A stretch of DNA of 64,000 nucleotides from Branchiostoma belcheri (Eukaryota; Chordata; Leptocardii; Amphioxiformes; Branchiostomatidae): positions 434,001-498,000 of the forward strand of contig NW_017802480.1 in the NCBI RefSeq assembly GCF_001625305.1, written 5' to 3'. Below the pieces are notes generated by a model. The model did not search any database. It was not told the origin of the DNA and was given only the letters and a program-made list of their open reading frames with translations. The position numbers and the translations under genes are program-made. Of this stretch, positions 13,693-25,348 are shown piece by piece. Position 1 is the stretch's first letter, and each line of letters starts with the position of its first letter.

Positions 13693-15305
13693 AGATAGAT
13701 AGAGGGAGAGGTCGCAACCTATGGTCATACATTGCAATTTGAAAACCATACATCTCCAAATTTGCATTGCAGGCCTGTTTCAATATACTGTAATGAAATA
13801 GTAGTAGTAGTAGTAGTAGTAGTAGTAGAAATAATGAAAAGTTATAAGCACATTTTGGTAAAATGTGTTTAGTTGTACTTACATATATTGGCCTTAACAG
13901 TCATCAATGTTTCTTTATGCAGGCGGAAGCAACCAATTGCTATGTATGCCATCAAGACATCCAGGGAAAACGTAAGTACTTTTATCATTCTACAATGTCA
14001 AAATAACTACTGCAAACCAGCTTTTATCATATTTGTGGCCTTCTTTTTCTGTTTTGTCCTCTGTATAGTCATCAGAAGTAAATTGTGTCTTGCCAATCCA
14101 GGTGCTATACGTGTCTTCAACACCTACGTGTGCGAGGAACACTTTTCTTGCCAGATCTGCAAAAGAAAATTCGACAAGGAGTGAGTGTGAACTTCCTTAC
14201 ATTTTATTACGGTTTGCTACATCATAGTTCTCTGCTCGTTTCATATTATAGGCGCTATTAGAGTCTTCGGGCATCACGTGTGTGAGGAGCACTTCGAATG
14301 CTACATGTGCTACATCAAGTTCACTCCCAAGTGAGTAGGGTCCTAATATATCAATCAATCAAACGATTTGTTGTTTAAAAGAAAAGAGACTGTAGCCACT
14401 AGGATGAATTATGCCTTGTTGTACAAACAGAACGCTCATGCATTAAAACAATCATTAAATTCTTAGTTACATATGAGAATAGAGATAGACATGAAAATTA
14501 CCGAGAGGGTCAGCAACTTGTTATTATGAGAATGGATTACCTTTTGTTTTGTTTTTTCATTTTGGGGTACGACTTTCCAAAGTATTTGGGTGGATGAGCT
14601 GTGGGTTTGTGTGTCTGTTTGTCCGGAGTAGATTAGCAGCACTTTCTGATGTTACAAGTCTGATTTCAGATCTCTCTACAAGTCGCACATTTTCTTTCCA
14701 GGAGCAAATTCTTCAAGCTGGATTCCCGTCCAGTCTGTCGAAAGTGCTTCCTCTCCTTACCGAGAGAAGTGACCAACCGTCCGAAGAAGCCGTCCTTCGC
14801 CAGCGCTCTCTTCTGCATCCAGGACGAGGACAAAGAAAAGGAGAAGAAGAAGCGATCCAGCAAACCATCCAGCCCCAAAACACCTCCGGGGAGCCCCAAG
14901 CTGAAGAGATCGGACGGACGCAAGTCTAGAAGCCCACCGGGAAGCCCCCAGCGACAGAGACCAAGCCCCGGCAGTCCAGGGCGAAGAGCCGCCCCTGGAA
15001 GCCCAGGAAGATTGCCACAAGGAGGTCCAAGACGAGCTTCACCAAACGGTCCAAGTGGAGCAGCTCCTGGAAGTCCCGGTAGAGCTCCTGGCAGTCCGGG
15101 TAGAATTCCACCTGGAAGTCCAAGAAGAATGTCCCCTGGAGGCCCAAGAAGAGCGTCTCCAAACGGACCAGGAGGAGCGGGTCCAAGAAGTCCCACAGGA
15201 ATGTCTCCTGGATCTCCCGGAAGTCCTCGAAGAGTGGGTTCCTTGCCAAGGGGACAGCAAAATGCAGTTCCAGGAAGCTCAGGAAACAAGGAGTTTAGCC
15301 TTTGA
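3945..15305 (+). CDS. giant proline-repeat LIM-domain protein (11 coding exons)
   Basis: I assign coding exons 3945-8860, 9051-9140, 9310-9417, 9726-10417, 11719-12039, 12347-12466, 12918-12994, 13454-13593, 13923-13971, then either 14102-14180 or 14252-14330, then 14702-15305. All junctions are GT-AG and the phases agree throughout. The sum is 7,196 nt, or 7,197 (about 2,398 residues) if one missing base near 4699 is counted. The ATG at 3945 is preceded by an in-frame TGA at 3933 and an acceptor at 3910, so it decides the start. The order is: heptad-rich coiled coil (residues about 1-95), Pro/Glu/Ala/Thr/Lys repeats, a Lys-Glu-Pro tail, a half LIM finger (CFQC..HKTC), a complete LIM (CYVC..CEEH..C..C..CRKC), and a basic PGSPGR-rich C-terminus. 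No signal peptide or membrane segment is visible, so it is probably cytoskeletal or scaffolding, with a PEVK-like extended spacer. The function is inferred and I assign no symbol. Confidence 0.8.
4440..7600 (+). repeat. 27-bp coding minisatellite (EQPAPTKPA repeat)
   Basis: The tandem unit is 27 bp and encodes E-Q-P-A-P-T-K-P-A. Interspersed 24-bp units lack one residue (EPAPTKPA), and variants such as TTPAE, TEEPAPTKP and EEPTPIKPSE occur. By length there are roughly 115 units. The array keeps the plus-strand frame open across about 3 kb except at one point near 4699. Because 27 is a multiple of three, other frames and the antisense strand also stay open, which produces long artefactual ORFs. 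Degenerate units continue to about 8540. Confidence 0.95.
4698..4703 (+). other. single-base deletion / frameshift in the repeat array
   Basis: The sequence reads AAGCCACAGATGAACC. The same module elsewhere in the array (4895-4915 and 5089-5109) reads AAGCCCACAGATGAACC. One C is missing after 4699. Upstream the reading frame follows 3945 and stays open to 4832 without repeat sense. From 4700 the repeat continues in the +1-shifted frame, open to the donor at 8861. Either the assembly has an error in a hard repeat or this allele is broken. Confidence 0.85.
12347..12466 (+). other. exon with half LIM zinc finger
   Basis: The exon enters and leaves in phase 2 and encodes C-x2-C-x18-H-x2-C, the first zinc site of a LIM domain. 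The following exon (12918-12994) is Lys/Pro-rich and supplies no second zinc site. Either the domain is truncated, or a LIM half-exon has been lost or lies unrecognised in the intron 12467-12917. Confidence 0.6.
13629..13687. repeat. (CA)n-(GA)n compound microsatellite
   Basis: About 15 CA units are followed directly by about 14 GA units, just downstream of the donor at 13594. A (TAG)10 tract follows at 13798-13828. Confidence 0.95.
14102..14180 (+). other. mutually exclusive LIM exon A
   Basis: The exon is 79 nt, entry phase 1, exit phase 2. It supplies the middle of the LIM domain: RAIRVF, then NTYVCEEHFSCQIC and KRKFDK. The acceptor is CCAATCCAG and the donor GTGAGT. With the invariant flanking exons it gives C-x2-C-x17-C-x2-H-x2-C-x2-C-x18-C-x2-C. 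Confidence 0.8.
14252..14330 (+). other. mutually exclusive LIM exon B
   Basis: The exon is also 79 nt, entry phase 1, exit phase 2, and lies 71 bp downstream of exon A. It encodes RAIRVF, then GHHVCEEHFECYMC and YIKFTPK, so all zinc ligands are kept while the surface residues differ. Splicing A to B would shift the frame, so only one can be used per mRNA. Confidence 0.8.
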
Positions 15306-17600
15306 TCTAAAAGAGTCTTTATTTCAAAGTCTAGATGGCATAAGGACTGCATAAATAATACGAGGTGAAGGAAGAACTTAAAGAGTATTGATAATGTTAT
15401 CAATGATCTTTATTGAAACTTCATTATTTAAAACTATTTATGGTATTTATGGAAACTTTAGAAATGTTATTAAACTTTAATAAAGGTAAAAGATTACATT
15501 ATTGTCATGTATAACATTAACGTAGGGCGTATATGGAATAGATCTAAAATAGATAAAAAATAAGACATGGAAATTTAAAAAAAATGTGTATGTATCAAAG
15601 GTAAGTATTTTACACTACAGGAAGGAAACATGCTTATACATGCAGATAAGTCAGTTTTGGTTGAGGTGTACATTGCTTATAACATTCCTAGCATAAACGT
15701 TTCATCTGTATGATTTGTTCTACTATCTTTTCATTTCATCAAGACTGCAATTCAATCTTACCTCTGGACGAAGAAGGGTAATATGATGTCCATTACTTTA
15801 CATAAAAACATCATCTTAGGCTGTACTTGTATGAGAATCTCCAACAAGTTACGTCTATCATATCATTGCACAAATCTCAATTAAAAACTGAGATCTGGTT
15901 TGATCTGTAATTCCGTGACCCCGCCCTCACCCTCGACCTTGTTGAAAAGCGGTATGTACCGAACAAGCATTCGAGATTAAATAAAGGCTTACTACTACTA
16001 CTACTATCTCTTTCTTACATATGTTATATATCAAATACACGCTATTTGTAGCATTTGCTGTAGGTATAATGATGACATTCCTATTTAGTGACTTTCGGAT
16101 ATTATACTACTCTTGGTTTTTCAAGGTTTTTCAAGGTTTACCGAACTTAGGCCAGTAGGGACATTTCATGTATCTTATATGCTATTTTGTGGTGTTGGGA
16201 TATCGTCTGATTCAGTATATATAACATAGCTGAATTCCATACATGCATAGCGAAGTTTACATAATATACATAACTAAACTACTTCGCAGTACTGTTGATT
16301 ATAGGATAATAGCATACATGTAGCTGGTTGATATAGGCAATAGCAATGGTTTTAAGACTATACCATATGGTATATAGCGTGTGTACTGTGTACGTTTTAG
16401 GTGTGGCATTTCATATAACTGGTTAGAAAAGTTGTGGACAAAATGAATAAAGATGGTAACGTGGAAAGGGGTACTTGTGTCCATCTCATGTTGTCTTCCC
16501 TTTTATTTGTAAGTTACAAACATACATGTGTTTAACTTTCTGGTTTCATTTTCAATATTATAATGCTCTTGTAATCAGTATATCAACATATAAAAGTACT
16601 AAAATTGTTTCAATGCCATTTTAGTTAACGTTAGGTATAAGCAACAGTAAAGGGGCTTTAAAGAGCCAGCGTACCGACTTGTAAATAAGACTAAAACGCG
16701 CCAAAATTGAAACATGCAAATACATATAACATCGCTAGAGAGCGCTACTGAGCAGTCCATTCGTCAGGCCGATTGCTCTACAAATGTAACCAGTGTTAAA
16801 TGACGTCACAAGTGGTTCAACTGGTAGCATTACGGTGCAGGCTGGCGGAAAATGTGAACTTAATCATTCAGGGAGATTCCATGTGAATTCCTAGGGGTGG
16901 AAAGAGAACAAACAAGCTTTTCACTTCAATCTGTACCTCGAAAAATGTAACCACATTTCAGATACAAAGTCCTGACTATCTTTTTGTCCTGTTCACAATA
17001 CAATTTTTGAACTACACAATATTGGCGGGGGCTAAAGGAATTCACATTCAGCATATATACACATAATCGCGATATACCCGTCCCCCTCTCGTAGTCAATG
17101 GGAAAGTCTTTACAAGTACGCGCGACAGGAAATTTGAACGCGTTGTTGACATAGTTTTAGTCTCCACGATGTAATCATTACTACAGAGGCTCAATCAAAC
17201 CCCATTGGTAGTACAAAGAAACTTGTGAGTGTTGAGTGATAGAGCCCACATAGTAAAAGGTCGCTATCCCGCCAGAAGGCAGGCAATTAGACCGTGCAAC
17301 AATGCACAAGTCAAAGGTGTAATGATGACGCCCTAGCCATCATTCATAGTATCGCTGTAATTGGGGTGAAAGGTCTTCTACCTTATTCATGACTTGTCAC
17401 AAAGGTTTAGTAACTAAAGGTGTGCACGATTGACAAAAAAAGATGCTTAATGATTGTCATTTCTTGTTAGTCCACATTAAACAAAATCTAATGACAGCAA
17501 CGAAAAAAGGAGCAGCGGCTTTTAACATCTGTCACAAGTGATTGGTGTGTAATTGGGACTGGCCCGTCCGGTACCTACGTCATAGCTTTCTAGTCTGTTC
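15306..17600. other. 3' UTR then gene-poor stretch
   Basis: After the LIM-gene 3' UTR I see no coding exon. The region is AT-rich, with a small (CTA)n tract near 15990. Confidence 0.6.
15479..15484 (+). terminator. polyadenylation signal AATAAA of the LIM gene
   Basis: AATAAA lies 174 bp after the stop codon in AT-rich 3' sequence. A second AATAAA is at 15980-15985. Confidence 0.5.
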
Positions 17601-17775
17601 TTTTCTAACCTCGGGACATTCTCACAAACGTAAACGTTGACAGTTTTTCTTGGCTTTTGACATTCGCCTTATTTCCGGAGTCAAAATGGAAACCCAAGAC
17701 AAGGCTTCAGCATCGCTCAGAAATGTGTGGTCTTAACATTAGAAGGAGATACCCATGATCGTCTTCTGGCTGTAG
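17600..17775 (+). other. possible 5' non-coding exon
   Basis: A consensus GTAAGT donor sits at 17776 after sequence with only a 17-codon ATG frame (starting near 17686). It could be the untranslated first exon of the Gal3ST-like gene downstream on the same strand. No transcript evidence is available. Confidence 0.25.
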
Positions 17776-17813
17776 GTAAGTGGGCTTTTGTTTTACACCA
17801 TTCTTGAAAACTG

Positions 17814-19540
17814 TTGACCTCTAAATCTTACAATCAATCATCACTCAGTTGGAAGACATTCGTACACAGACAGATAGGTCCTTATCTTAAAGTACCGTCT
17901 TGCTGCATTTGGAAGGATATGTTGTGGTTGAAATGTACCTTGGTATCTGTTACTTCGGAAGTAAGAGTGTTTGACATGAAAGTCATAATCCCACAAAACC
18001 TTGTGCCCGTTACCTACAAGAGTCTATCACGTTCTAAGTTCCTAGAGTTCCAGGTAAAGTGTCATTTAGCTGAGTTGCTTTGTCGCTGCTTTCATCATAG
18101 ATTTAAGAGATTGGCGATTTCAAAAGTGTTTTCGTCGGTTTCAACACTGCAACAGACGATGTCAAAAAGGGACAAGACCAACGTGGCGGATGCTAGATAC
18201 AAATCCGTGGTGAATTCTGTTAATGAACAGGTTGGATACCTTCAGGATGTGTTACTAAAAATGGACACTTCGTTTGACAATAACAGCAGAAAACGTACAC
18301 ATAGCGTTTCGGTCATCCAAATCTCCTATAACAACGATAACATGGGCTATTATTTCCCCGATTTTTGCCATGTGAATGATTTGAAAGCTTAACGAAACAA
18401 CGCAATCGATACGAAGCAAGGCAACGACTTTACTGGATGTCTTCTTTCGTGTGTACGTTAGTCTATAATTTGTGTCTAAAAGAAGGAAAAGATCCCCAGT
18501 GTTACATGCTATGGTGTCAGATACACGTGCAACACCTAACCTTGTAGTCATCGCCCGAGGGCCCCAAGGCCTAAAGCCCGATTTTAGGGACTTTTGGCAC
18601 CAAAATGAAAAGAAGCAGTACTGCTCCTAAATAGTTGTCTTTGTCTACTAGAAAGGTGGAAGGAGATAATTGGGCAAAAATTATCAGAAATGGCGGCCAG
18701 AAAACCCTGGAGACAACAAAACAAAGCCCCCCAGCAAGGACATAATAGGCGCATCCAGAAGCAATGGTTACTGACCTGTACATGTTTCAAGAGTTCAGAA
18801 CAAATAAGACCAAGTATACCCTCCAAGCGGAGGCTTAGGCTTTGGCTCATTTTTGACGTGTTTTAGGCGTTTATGGGGCTTTCTTTTTTGACTGGGATCT
18901 CTTTTAACGGTGGCAAATCGTACCTGCCTGCCTGGAAAACGGATACTACCATGCTAAAATGCAGCCACCAAAAGATTCGATTGGAGATTACATCAAGTAT
19001 GAGTTAATGATATTGACCAATATGGCCTCCTCCGGACAATATATTGGTCCGTATAAAATGTACCTATAACGATCGACAAGAGATGAAAAAAAATTGTTAT
19101 CGACGCCAATGTCTCGACAATAAAAATGTAGCCGTTGCTCCAATAAGCCGTTAAAGTTAAAAGGTCGATTGAAGCACTTTACCCAGAAGGCACGCATGTC
19201 AGCTAGAACGTGCAACACTCATCAGGTCAAAGGTAACGTAGGTAGTTGAAGACGTCACAATTTCGACCCCAGAAACCTTTCACGTACAGTGAGTAAATCT
19301 GATCTTGCTCTGGGGGGAGTCATTACCTCAACAACCAATCGCATCGCTCATTACGTTGTGTAACCCTCGATATTTTGAATGTTAAATTAGACGTATACGT
19401 CGCACGTACGGCCACCTCCCCATTTTTTGTTAGTTCATTTAACACTATCCTCTATTTTGCGCGGCACCTTCCTATAAGATATAGATCTGTTCCCAACAGT
19501 TTGCATAGGACAGCTAGATCAAGCTTCGTACGTACCCACA
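17814..19540. other. unassigned stretch with one long but unsupported frame
   Basis: A frame on the plus strand is open for 192 codons (17814-18392), but it begins at TTG, has no recognised domain and mixes intron-like composition. The rest (18400-19540) shows no coding signal and has repeat-like character. Confidence 0.4.
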
Positions 19541-19654
19541 ACTTTGTCAGTGCGTGGTGACAAACTTTGCTGGCTTTTTTGTGAGCGATACTCGTTGACA
19601 ATGAAAATGATTGATTGTCTTTTTGCCGTCGAGATCACTCTTGAGCGAGTCTCG

Positions 19655-22600
19655 ATGCGGCTGGCTCGCATGAACCATCGCAACATGTTCCGCCTGCTGA
19701 TCCTGACCATGGTGGTTTCACTGGTAACCCTTTTCATCTTCGGACGACAATACAGCAGGTAGGTTCGTCTGCTCTTTACAACTTTGCAAAAAAAAACTTC
19801 ATTTGATTTGATTTATTGCAGTTGTTCATTGAAACAGTGCAATACACGTGGGCACAGGCAGCTGTTGCTGGTGTTGTGCCCCACACATGGAAACAAATGC
19901 AGGGCAGATAATACTCATTTTTACTTAAGTTAAGTGGGGAAAGTGGTCTTAAGTGCCTTTCCGAAGAGCACAAGATCGGTGGCATGTCAGGACTGGAAAA
20001 CCTGGACGGAGTGGGAAGGGCAGGGGGAGAAGTTTTAGACAACTCGTGGTCTGTATCTGTACAGCCGGTATAACAGCCCTTCGGCAAAATAGCACACCAT
20101 GTCAGATTCGCAGGGACACACCTGGCTATACGTTCTCCAACCGAACAACCCGTCACGCGTAGCCTTTGCCCTTCTAAAAACGTCTACGCTTGAAGGTTGA
20201 GAGTTCCCCTCATCGATATTTCTGCGGAAAAACCAATTTTCGAAAACCTCAATCCTTGGTTGATAACTCGAAACTTGAAGGGAAACATTTGTTCTTTTAC
20301 GCGGTGTTAGATACTTTACAGTCTGTACGTCCACGTTCATTGGCCATTTTATACGATCATGCATAGTTTGGATGACGTTTGTTTCTATTCTACCCTCAAA
20401 GGCTGTACATGTCCACCAACTACCTGGTGCACCCTGGTCACAGAACACAGGACGACGCGCAGGTAGACAGGAGAGAGATCGGTATGAAACCTTTAGCTCT
20501 ACCAGACACCCCTCAACATAATGAACAGTAAGTCACTTTGTTTTTCTTGTTCATATCTTTACAAACAGTATAACGTAATATGACAAATCAAATAGCTGGG
20601 TAAATCGTCTAGACGTTTCAGTTGCTCGATTTAAGTTGTATTATGTAATGTTTTATCTGGATGCCTAACCTTTATAGACGAGCCTTTACAAATTTTGTTA
20701 TAGGAGTAGTATTTTCATGGGCTTGTGCCTACTGGAATAGCATATAGCACTCCTTCATTTGTGGATTCCCCCTTTGTAGCTCTGTAAATAAAGCAGTGTG
20801 TATCTATACACACCAAATACTGGGTACCATCCTGGTTAGTTAATGCACATTCTGGTTACATTGCTACCGAATGTATATATACATAGAATATTGGATGGAC
20901 TACGCAATCTGCAGCTGGATAAACGAAACCACCAGAGTTGTATCTGTACTAATGATGCAATGTATAAATCATTGGGGTGAGTAGCGAGGTAGGACAGGAT
21001 TCTGACTGCACTTAGTTGCAAGTACTTCCCTTGATGGTGCTGCCATCGGTTTTGTTTGGTGTTGCTCTCAGACAATGAATACCGAAACTCAAAATAACCT
21101 GAGCTCATGTATAGCACTGACCAACAAACTTGCGCAAACGAAAAAACGCGTTTTGTCCAGCTAATAATCTTACTGTGACTCACAATGACATGAATCAGGT
21201 AAATGTAGTACACAAGAAAATTGCTGAACAGAGTTTAGCTAATCAAAATTCTGGAACACTTTTACCCAGATGTCTAACCTTCATCAAAGCAGATGGATAT
21301 GGCTTTGGTAGACCTAAAATGTATTCTCTGAAAAACACATTGCTTTCAAAACCTATAAAAAAGCTGACATCCACTTCGTTTTGGCACAGGGCGATAGCGG
21401 TAGAGAGGAACGCACCAGACGGCACAGTTTGCGTAGAAAAACGTCGCGTCGCCTTCCCCAAACTCCACAAGGTCGGCGGCAACACCATCAAGGAAGTCCT
21501 GCACCACTTCGGCTTCAAGCGGCGCCTGTCCTTCCTCCTGCCCCTCCCCTTCAACAACAGCGGGCTCTACCCGTGGAACCTCAAGCCTGAGGCCTACCTG
21601 CCGCCTCAGGGGGGCGCATTTGACATCCTGACGTACCATACCGTGTATGACAGCGCCACCTTCCATCAAATCATGCCAGAAGACACAGGTATAACCCTAT
21701 CCTCTGCCAGGCTTCGGGAGACGGCTGGAAAGAGTAGAAATTAAATTGGCCAAATAGAGAGATAACATGCCAAGGGAGTTGGTCCGCTACTGCACGCATC
21801 CATCGGCATGCTATCTCTCTATTTAGCCAATTTCTACTCTTTCCAGTCGCCTCCTGAAGCCTGGTAGAGGCTGGTACCCGGTATAACCCCTCAGTCATAT
21901 AAATTGCAAAGGAGCCTAGAAAACAGTCTCATTGGACTTTTTGTGTACAAGTTTTGCCTAGGTCATGATTCTTGCCTATGGGTAGATAAGCTTTAAGATT
22001 AGCTTTCTCCAATCTTTCTTGGCATCTTCAGTATTGCCTACTGCACAGAGGTGATTTATTGTTATGAATGCCAGGCTGGTCTGGTGATGGTTGCTTTCGG
22101 CAAAAAACGGCGCCAGTCATTGTTTTGCAGGAAGCATTTACAGCTTTTGGTAAAGTCAACTTTTGTTATCCCTACATGTCTAACTACAGGTTTTCTCTTA
22201 GCCAATTAGGTAACAGATCCTTAGATAATAACACAGGAATGTGTGATCTTGGCTGTCCTTTGTTTCCTGATAAGCTTACATACGACATTCACTGTTTGGA
22301 ATGTCTAAAGTTTTTACATTTTGTTCATCCTCCTGCATATCTTATCTGGATATTAAATTTTTATCTATTTCATTAAGTCACTTTATTTCAGCTTACATTT
22401 TGGCTACTGCTAATTGGGATGAAATTCAGACAGGTCTGGAAATTTTCACCCTCAAGACAAAATATTTCGGCAGTGACATAATATACCTAATAGCTTAGAA
22501 AACACCCGGGGTTAGACATGCAAGCCTTACTCACAAAGAGTGGGGTTCACCAATGTCAACAGCAAATCACAGGTAAGTCTCTAAGGTGCGTCTGGGAACG

Positions 22601-24368
22601 GTTGCCTAAATAATAGCACTCAATTCCAGGTAAGTCTGATAATGGCCCCTAGTCACAGAGTCTAATAATGCTTGCATAATCATGACCCAATGCCAAAAGC
22701 GACCATTACCAAACTGTCCTGGCATGTACAGTACCGTAAATTCTACTTTTTATGCAGTGAATTATAAGATCTGCAAGATGTTGGATTTCTCTCCCTGTTC
22801 AGTGCACATCACAATTTTTCACCAAAGCCAAACTGGCCCGGCATTTACCATACCATAAATTCTACTTTTTATGCAGTGAATTATAAGTTTTGAAAGATGT
22901 TGACTGTCTTTCCCTGTTCAGTGCACATCACCATTTTTCACCAAAGTCAAGAACAACCATTACCAAACTGACCCGGAATGTATGGTATCATATTAACTTT
23001 TAGCTCTCATTCAGTGAATGGTAAGACCTGAAAGATGTTGAATGTCTCTCCCTGTCCAGTGTACATCACCATTTTTCGAGAGCCGCTGAGCCACCTTAAG
23101 TCAACAATGAACTTCTATGGGCTGCCCGAGAGGTGGGGAATAACTGGGGATACACCAGTCTCCACTTTCCTAGCCGATCCTGGCAAGTAAGTCCATCACA
23201 CACAAGTACTAGTATCCTGAAATACATATTCAATTTGATACTGTATGACCCCCATAGGACAATATTGACCATTGCATAATCCTACAGCATCAGCTATAGC
23301 TATACAGTCTCTGCCACAAACATGTAAGTTGCACAAATCAAATTTAAAGAGTGGATATATTCTTCCTACACAAAACAGATATGACCCCAGGCTGAACTAC
23401 TACAGAAAGTATCCTGTGGCCTTCAGCAGAAACTCAATGGCCATAGACCTGGGTTTTCCTCTCAAGTATCTAAAGAAGGTAAGCATAGATCTCCAGCCCT
23501 ATCTAATAATGTGCTATGAAGTCTTAAGTTACAGCTGTACTAGTATTCTACCTAAGCTTGAAGTAATCATAATCCAAAATTGTCATGAAAGATTTTTGAA
23601 TGCCTCTGCACAAGGCATTGCCAGAAACTTTCTGATGGTGCATACCTCTTTTTTCAATAGGTTATGCCAAAAGATGTGAATCCACCAGAACAGATCCAGT
23701 CCATAGTCAACGCCTACGTCACGCAAATCGAGAAGGACTTCAACTTGGTGATGATCATGGAACATTTTGATGAGTCCATGGTCCTATTCAGACGTTACAT
23801 GTGCTGGGACCTCCAGGACATCTTGTACTTCAAGGAAAACTCGCAGAGTTACTCGTACAAGCATGAACCCATCTCGCCCGAGCTGGTACAGTCTCACAAG
23901 AGATGGACCCCAGTGGACTACGGGCTGTACAGCCATTTCAACCAGACGTTTTGGGAACGTATCAGCCAACAGACGCCAGACTTTTGGGACGAGGTCCGCC
24001 AGCTGAAAGAACTGAACAAGCAGATGCACGATCACTGCGACCGAGGACTTGGCAACCCACCTCTTGTGGTCCCAGCAAGCAAATGGAACCAACGGTTTCA
24101 AATAGACGACGAGTTTTGCCTCCTAGCCACCATGAATTTTAACTGCTATTACGCGCTATATGCAGAACGTAATGCGCTGGATCGTAAACTTGCCGAAAGG
24201 CCGTCTACGAAACCAACGAGACTATCTAGGGAAGATCGCGAGAATGAAGACAGGCTCTGGCCTTTGTTTAGGAATTACTGTGTATGGTGTGGGAGAGTCA
24301 AGAAGTACTGTAGGGCACAGGACTATGCGCTGCATCTAGAGTACGAAGGCTTACTAAGGGTCCAGTAG
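19655..24368 (+). CDS. galactose-3-O-sulfotransferase-like (Gal3ST) enzyme, 6 exons
   Basis: Exons: 19655-19758, 20402-20527, 21390-21688, 23060-23186, 23379-23478 and 23661-24368. Together they make 1,464 nt, 487 residues, with phases consistent. The protein is a type II Golgi membrane protein: short cytoplasmic basic head, hydrophobic segment at residues about 11-30, then a luminal domain. The 5'-phosphosulfate loop is KLHKVGGNT (101-109) and the 3'-phosphate motif is YITIFREPLSHLKS (about 178-191). Downstream are SMAIDLGFPL and VMIMEHFDESMVLFRRYMCWDL, family hallmarks of Gal3ST/cerebroside sulfotransferases. The family transfers sulfate from PAPS to the 3-OH of galactose on glycolipids or glycans; the substrate here cannot be told. 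The start at 19655 is the first ATG ahead of the membrane anchor. Intron 3 carries a MITE and a decoy acceptor array. Confidence 0.88.
21688..21889. mobile_element. foldback MITE with 10-bp target duplication at a splice donor
   Basis: GGTATAACCC occurs at 21688-21697 and again at 21880-21889. Between them are long inverted arms: CTCTGCCAGGCTTCGGGAGA.. through GAGATAACATGCC, mirrored by GGCATGCTATCTCTC.. through CTGGTAGAG. The element is about 182 bp and non-coding. A relative with a similar arm lies near 45560-45720. The left target copy holds the donor of Gal3ST exon 3. Confidence 0.8.
22690..23059 (+). repeat. tandem array of 3' splice site plus exon edge (Gal3ST intron 3)
   Basis: CCCTGTTCAG|TGCACATCAC occurs at 22793-22812, CCCTGTTCAG|TGCACATCACC ends its AG at 22921, and the true CCCTGTCCAG|TGTACATCACC ends its AG at 23059. 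The periods are 119 and 138 bp. Each unit carries the sequence 'taccaaactg.cc.ggcat' and 'tctactttttatgcagtgaattataag' before its acceptor. The copied exon part is about 18 bases. Confidence 0.9.
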
Positions 24369-25348
24369 AAAGTGCTGCCAATGAACTGAAGTGAAAATTC
24401 TGATCAAAGCAATAGGAACATGATCAGTATCAACCATCGTTCAGTGAAACTTTTCATCTCTATTGCAGAGACCCTTAGATTAGATGCATTACTAGATAGA
24501 ACACTGGATATTATTAGACACATTTTCTTTTACCTTCTTTAACATTTTTTAATAACGTTACTTAAAAGCAGACAACACTACTAAGTAGTATTTCAATCAA
24601 GCAATGAAGGGCAACTTTTGTAGCTCCTGCTTGTCAGTGAACACAATCAAGTACAGATCTAGGTACAAGGTAAATAATAATCAGGTGTATGTGTGTGTGA
24701 CAGTTTGTGTGTGTGTGTGTGTATGCATGTGTGTGTTAGTGTACATGGACGTTTTTCAACCCACACCTTCTCACAGAAGACTTGAACTCTTCTGATCCAG
24801 ATCTAATGGTGAAGCTAAGGGCTTTATAGTGCAGGTAAAGCAGGAGTTGTGTGGGTGTTTCTGATGTCTACCTGCGACTATCCTACACTGGCCCTTTATA
24901 AAACCACACTAAGGTGACAAGCAAATGATAGAAGCCTCCGAATGCCTTACAAATTATTTCTACTAGCATCCATTCTGTACAGCAGAATGCAAGATTGAAC
25001 GGTTACCTACTTGCAGAGGGAAACAAATGGTGAACATATATTTCACACGTATATACTGAATACTCATAGGTACTTGTAATTGATACCTTTAATGATTTCT
25101 CATCTGCCATGGAATAAAAATTATTTCATACGTAAAAACAACTGTTGGACCTGTACATGAATCATAGAAGCATTAGAATAGAAACTTACATGTACATTTT
25201 ATACCAAGGATCATTTGCAGTGCCATTTAGATTGACACTTTACTACTTACATTGCAAATCTACATGTATATTAAAAAAGAGTTGAAGAGATCGGCTAATA
25301 CTGTCTCTGCCATCTAAATCTTAATACATTGTTTTGAATTGTAACAGT
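24369..25348. other. 3' UTR / convergent intergenic gap
   Basis: The Gal3ST-like gene (+) and DNMT2 (-) converge here. An AATAAA at 25113-25118 (+) could serve the Gal3ST-like transcript. A (TG)n tract lies at about 24686-24740. I see no coding sequence. Confidence 0.55.

Noticed and set aside
17814-18392. 192-codon plus-strand frame
   Set aside because: It begins at TTG, has no ATG near its start, no recognised domain and no clear splice context. I kept it only as an unassigned stretch.
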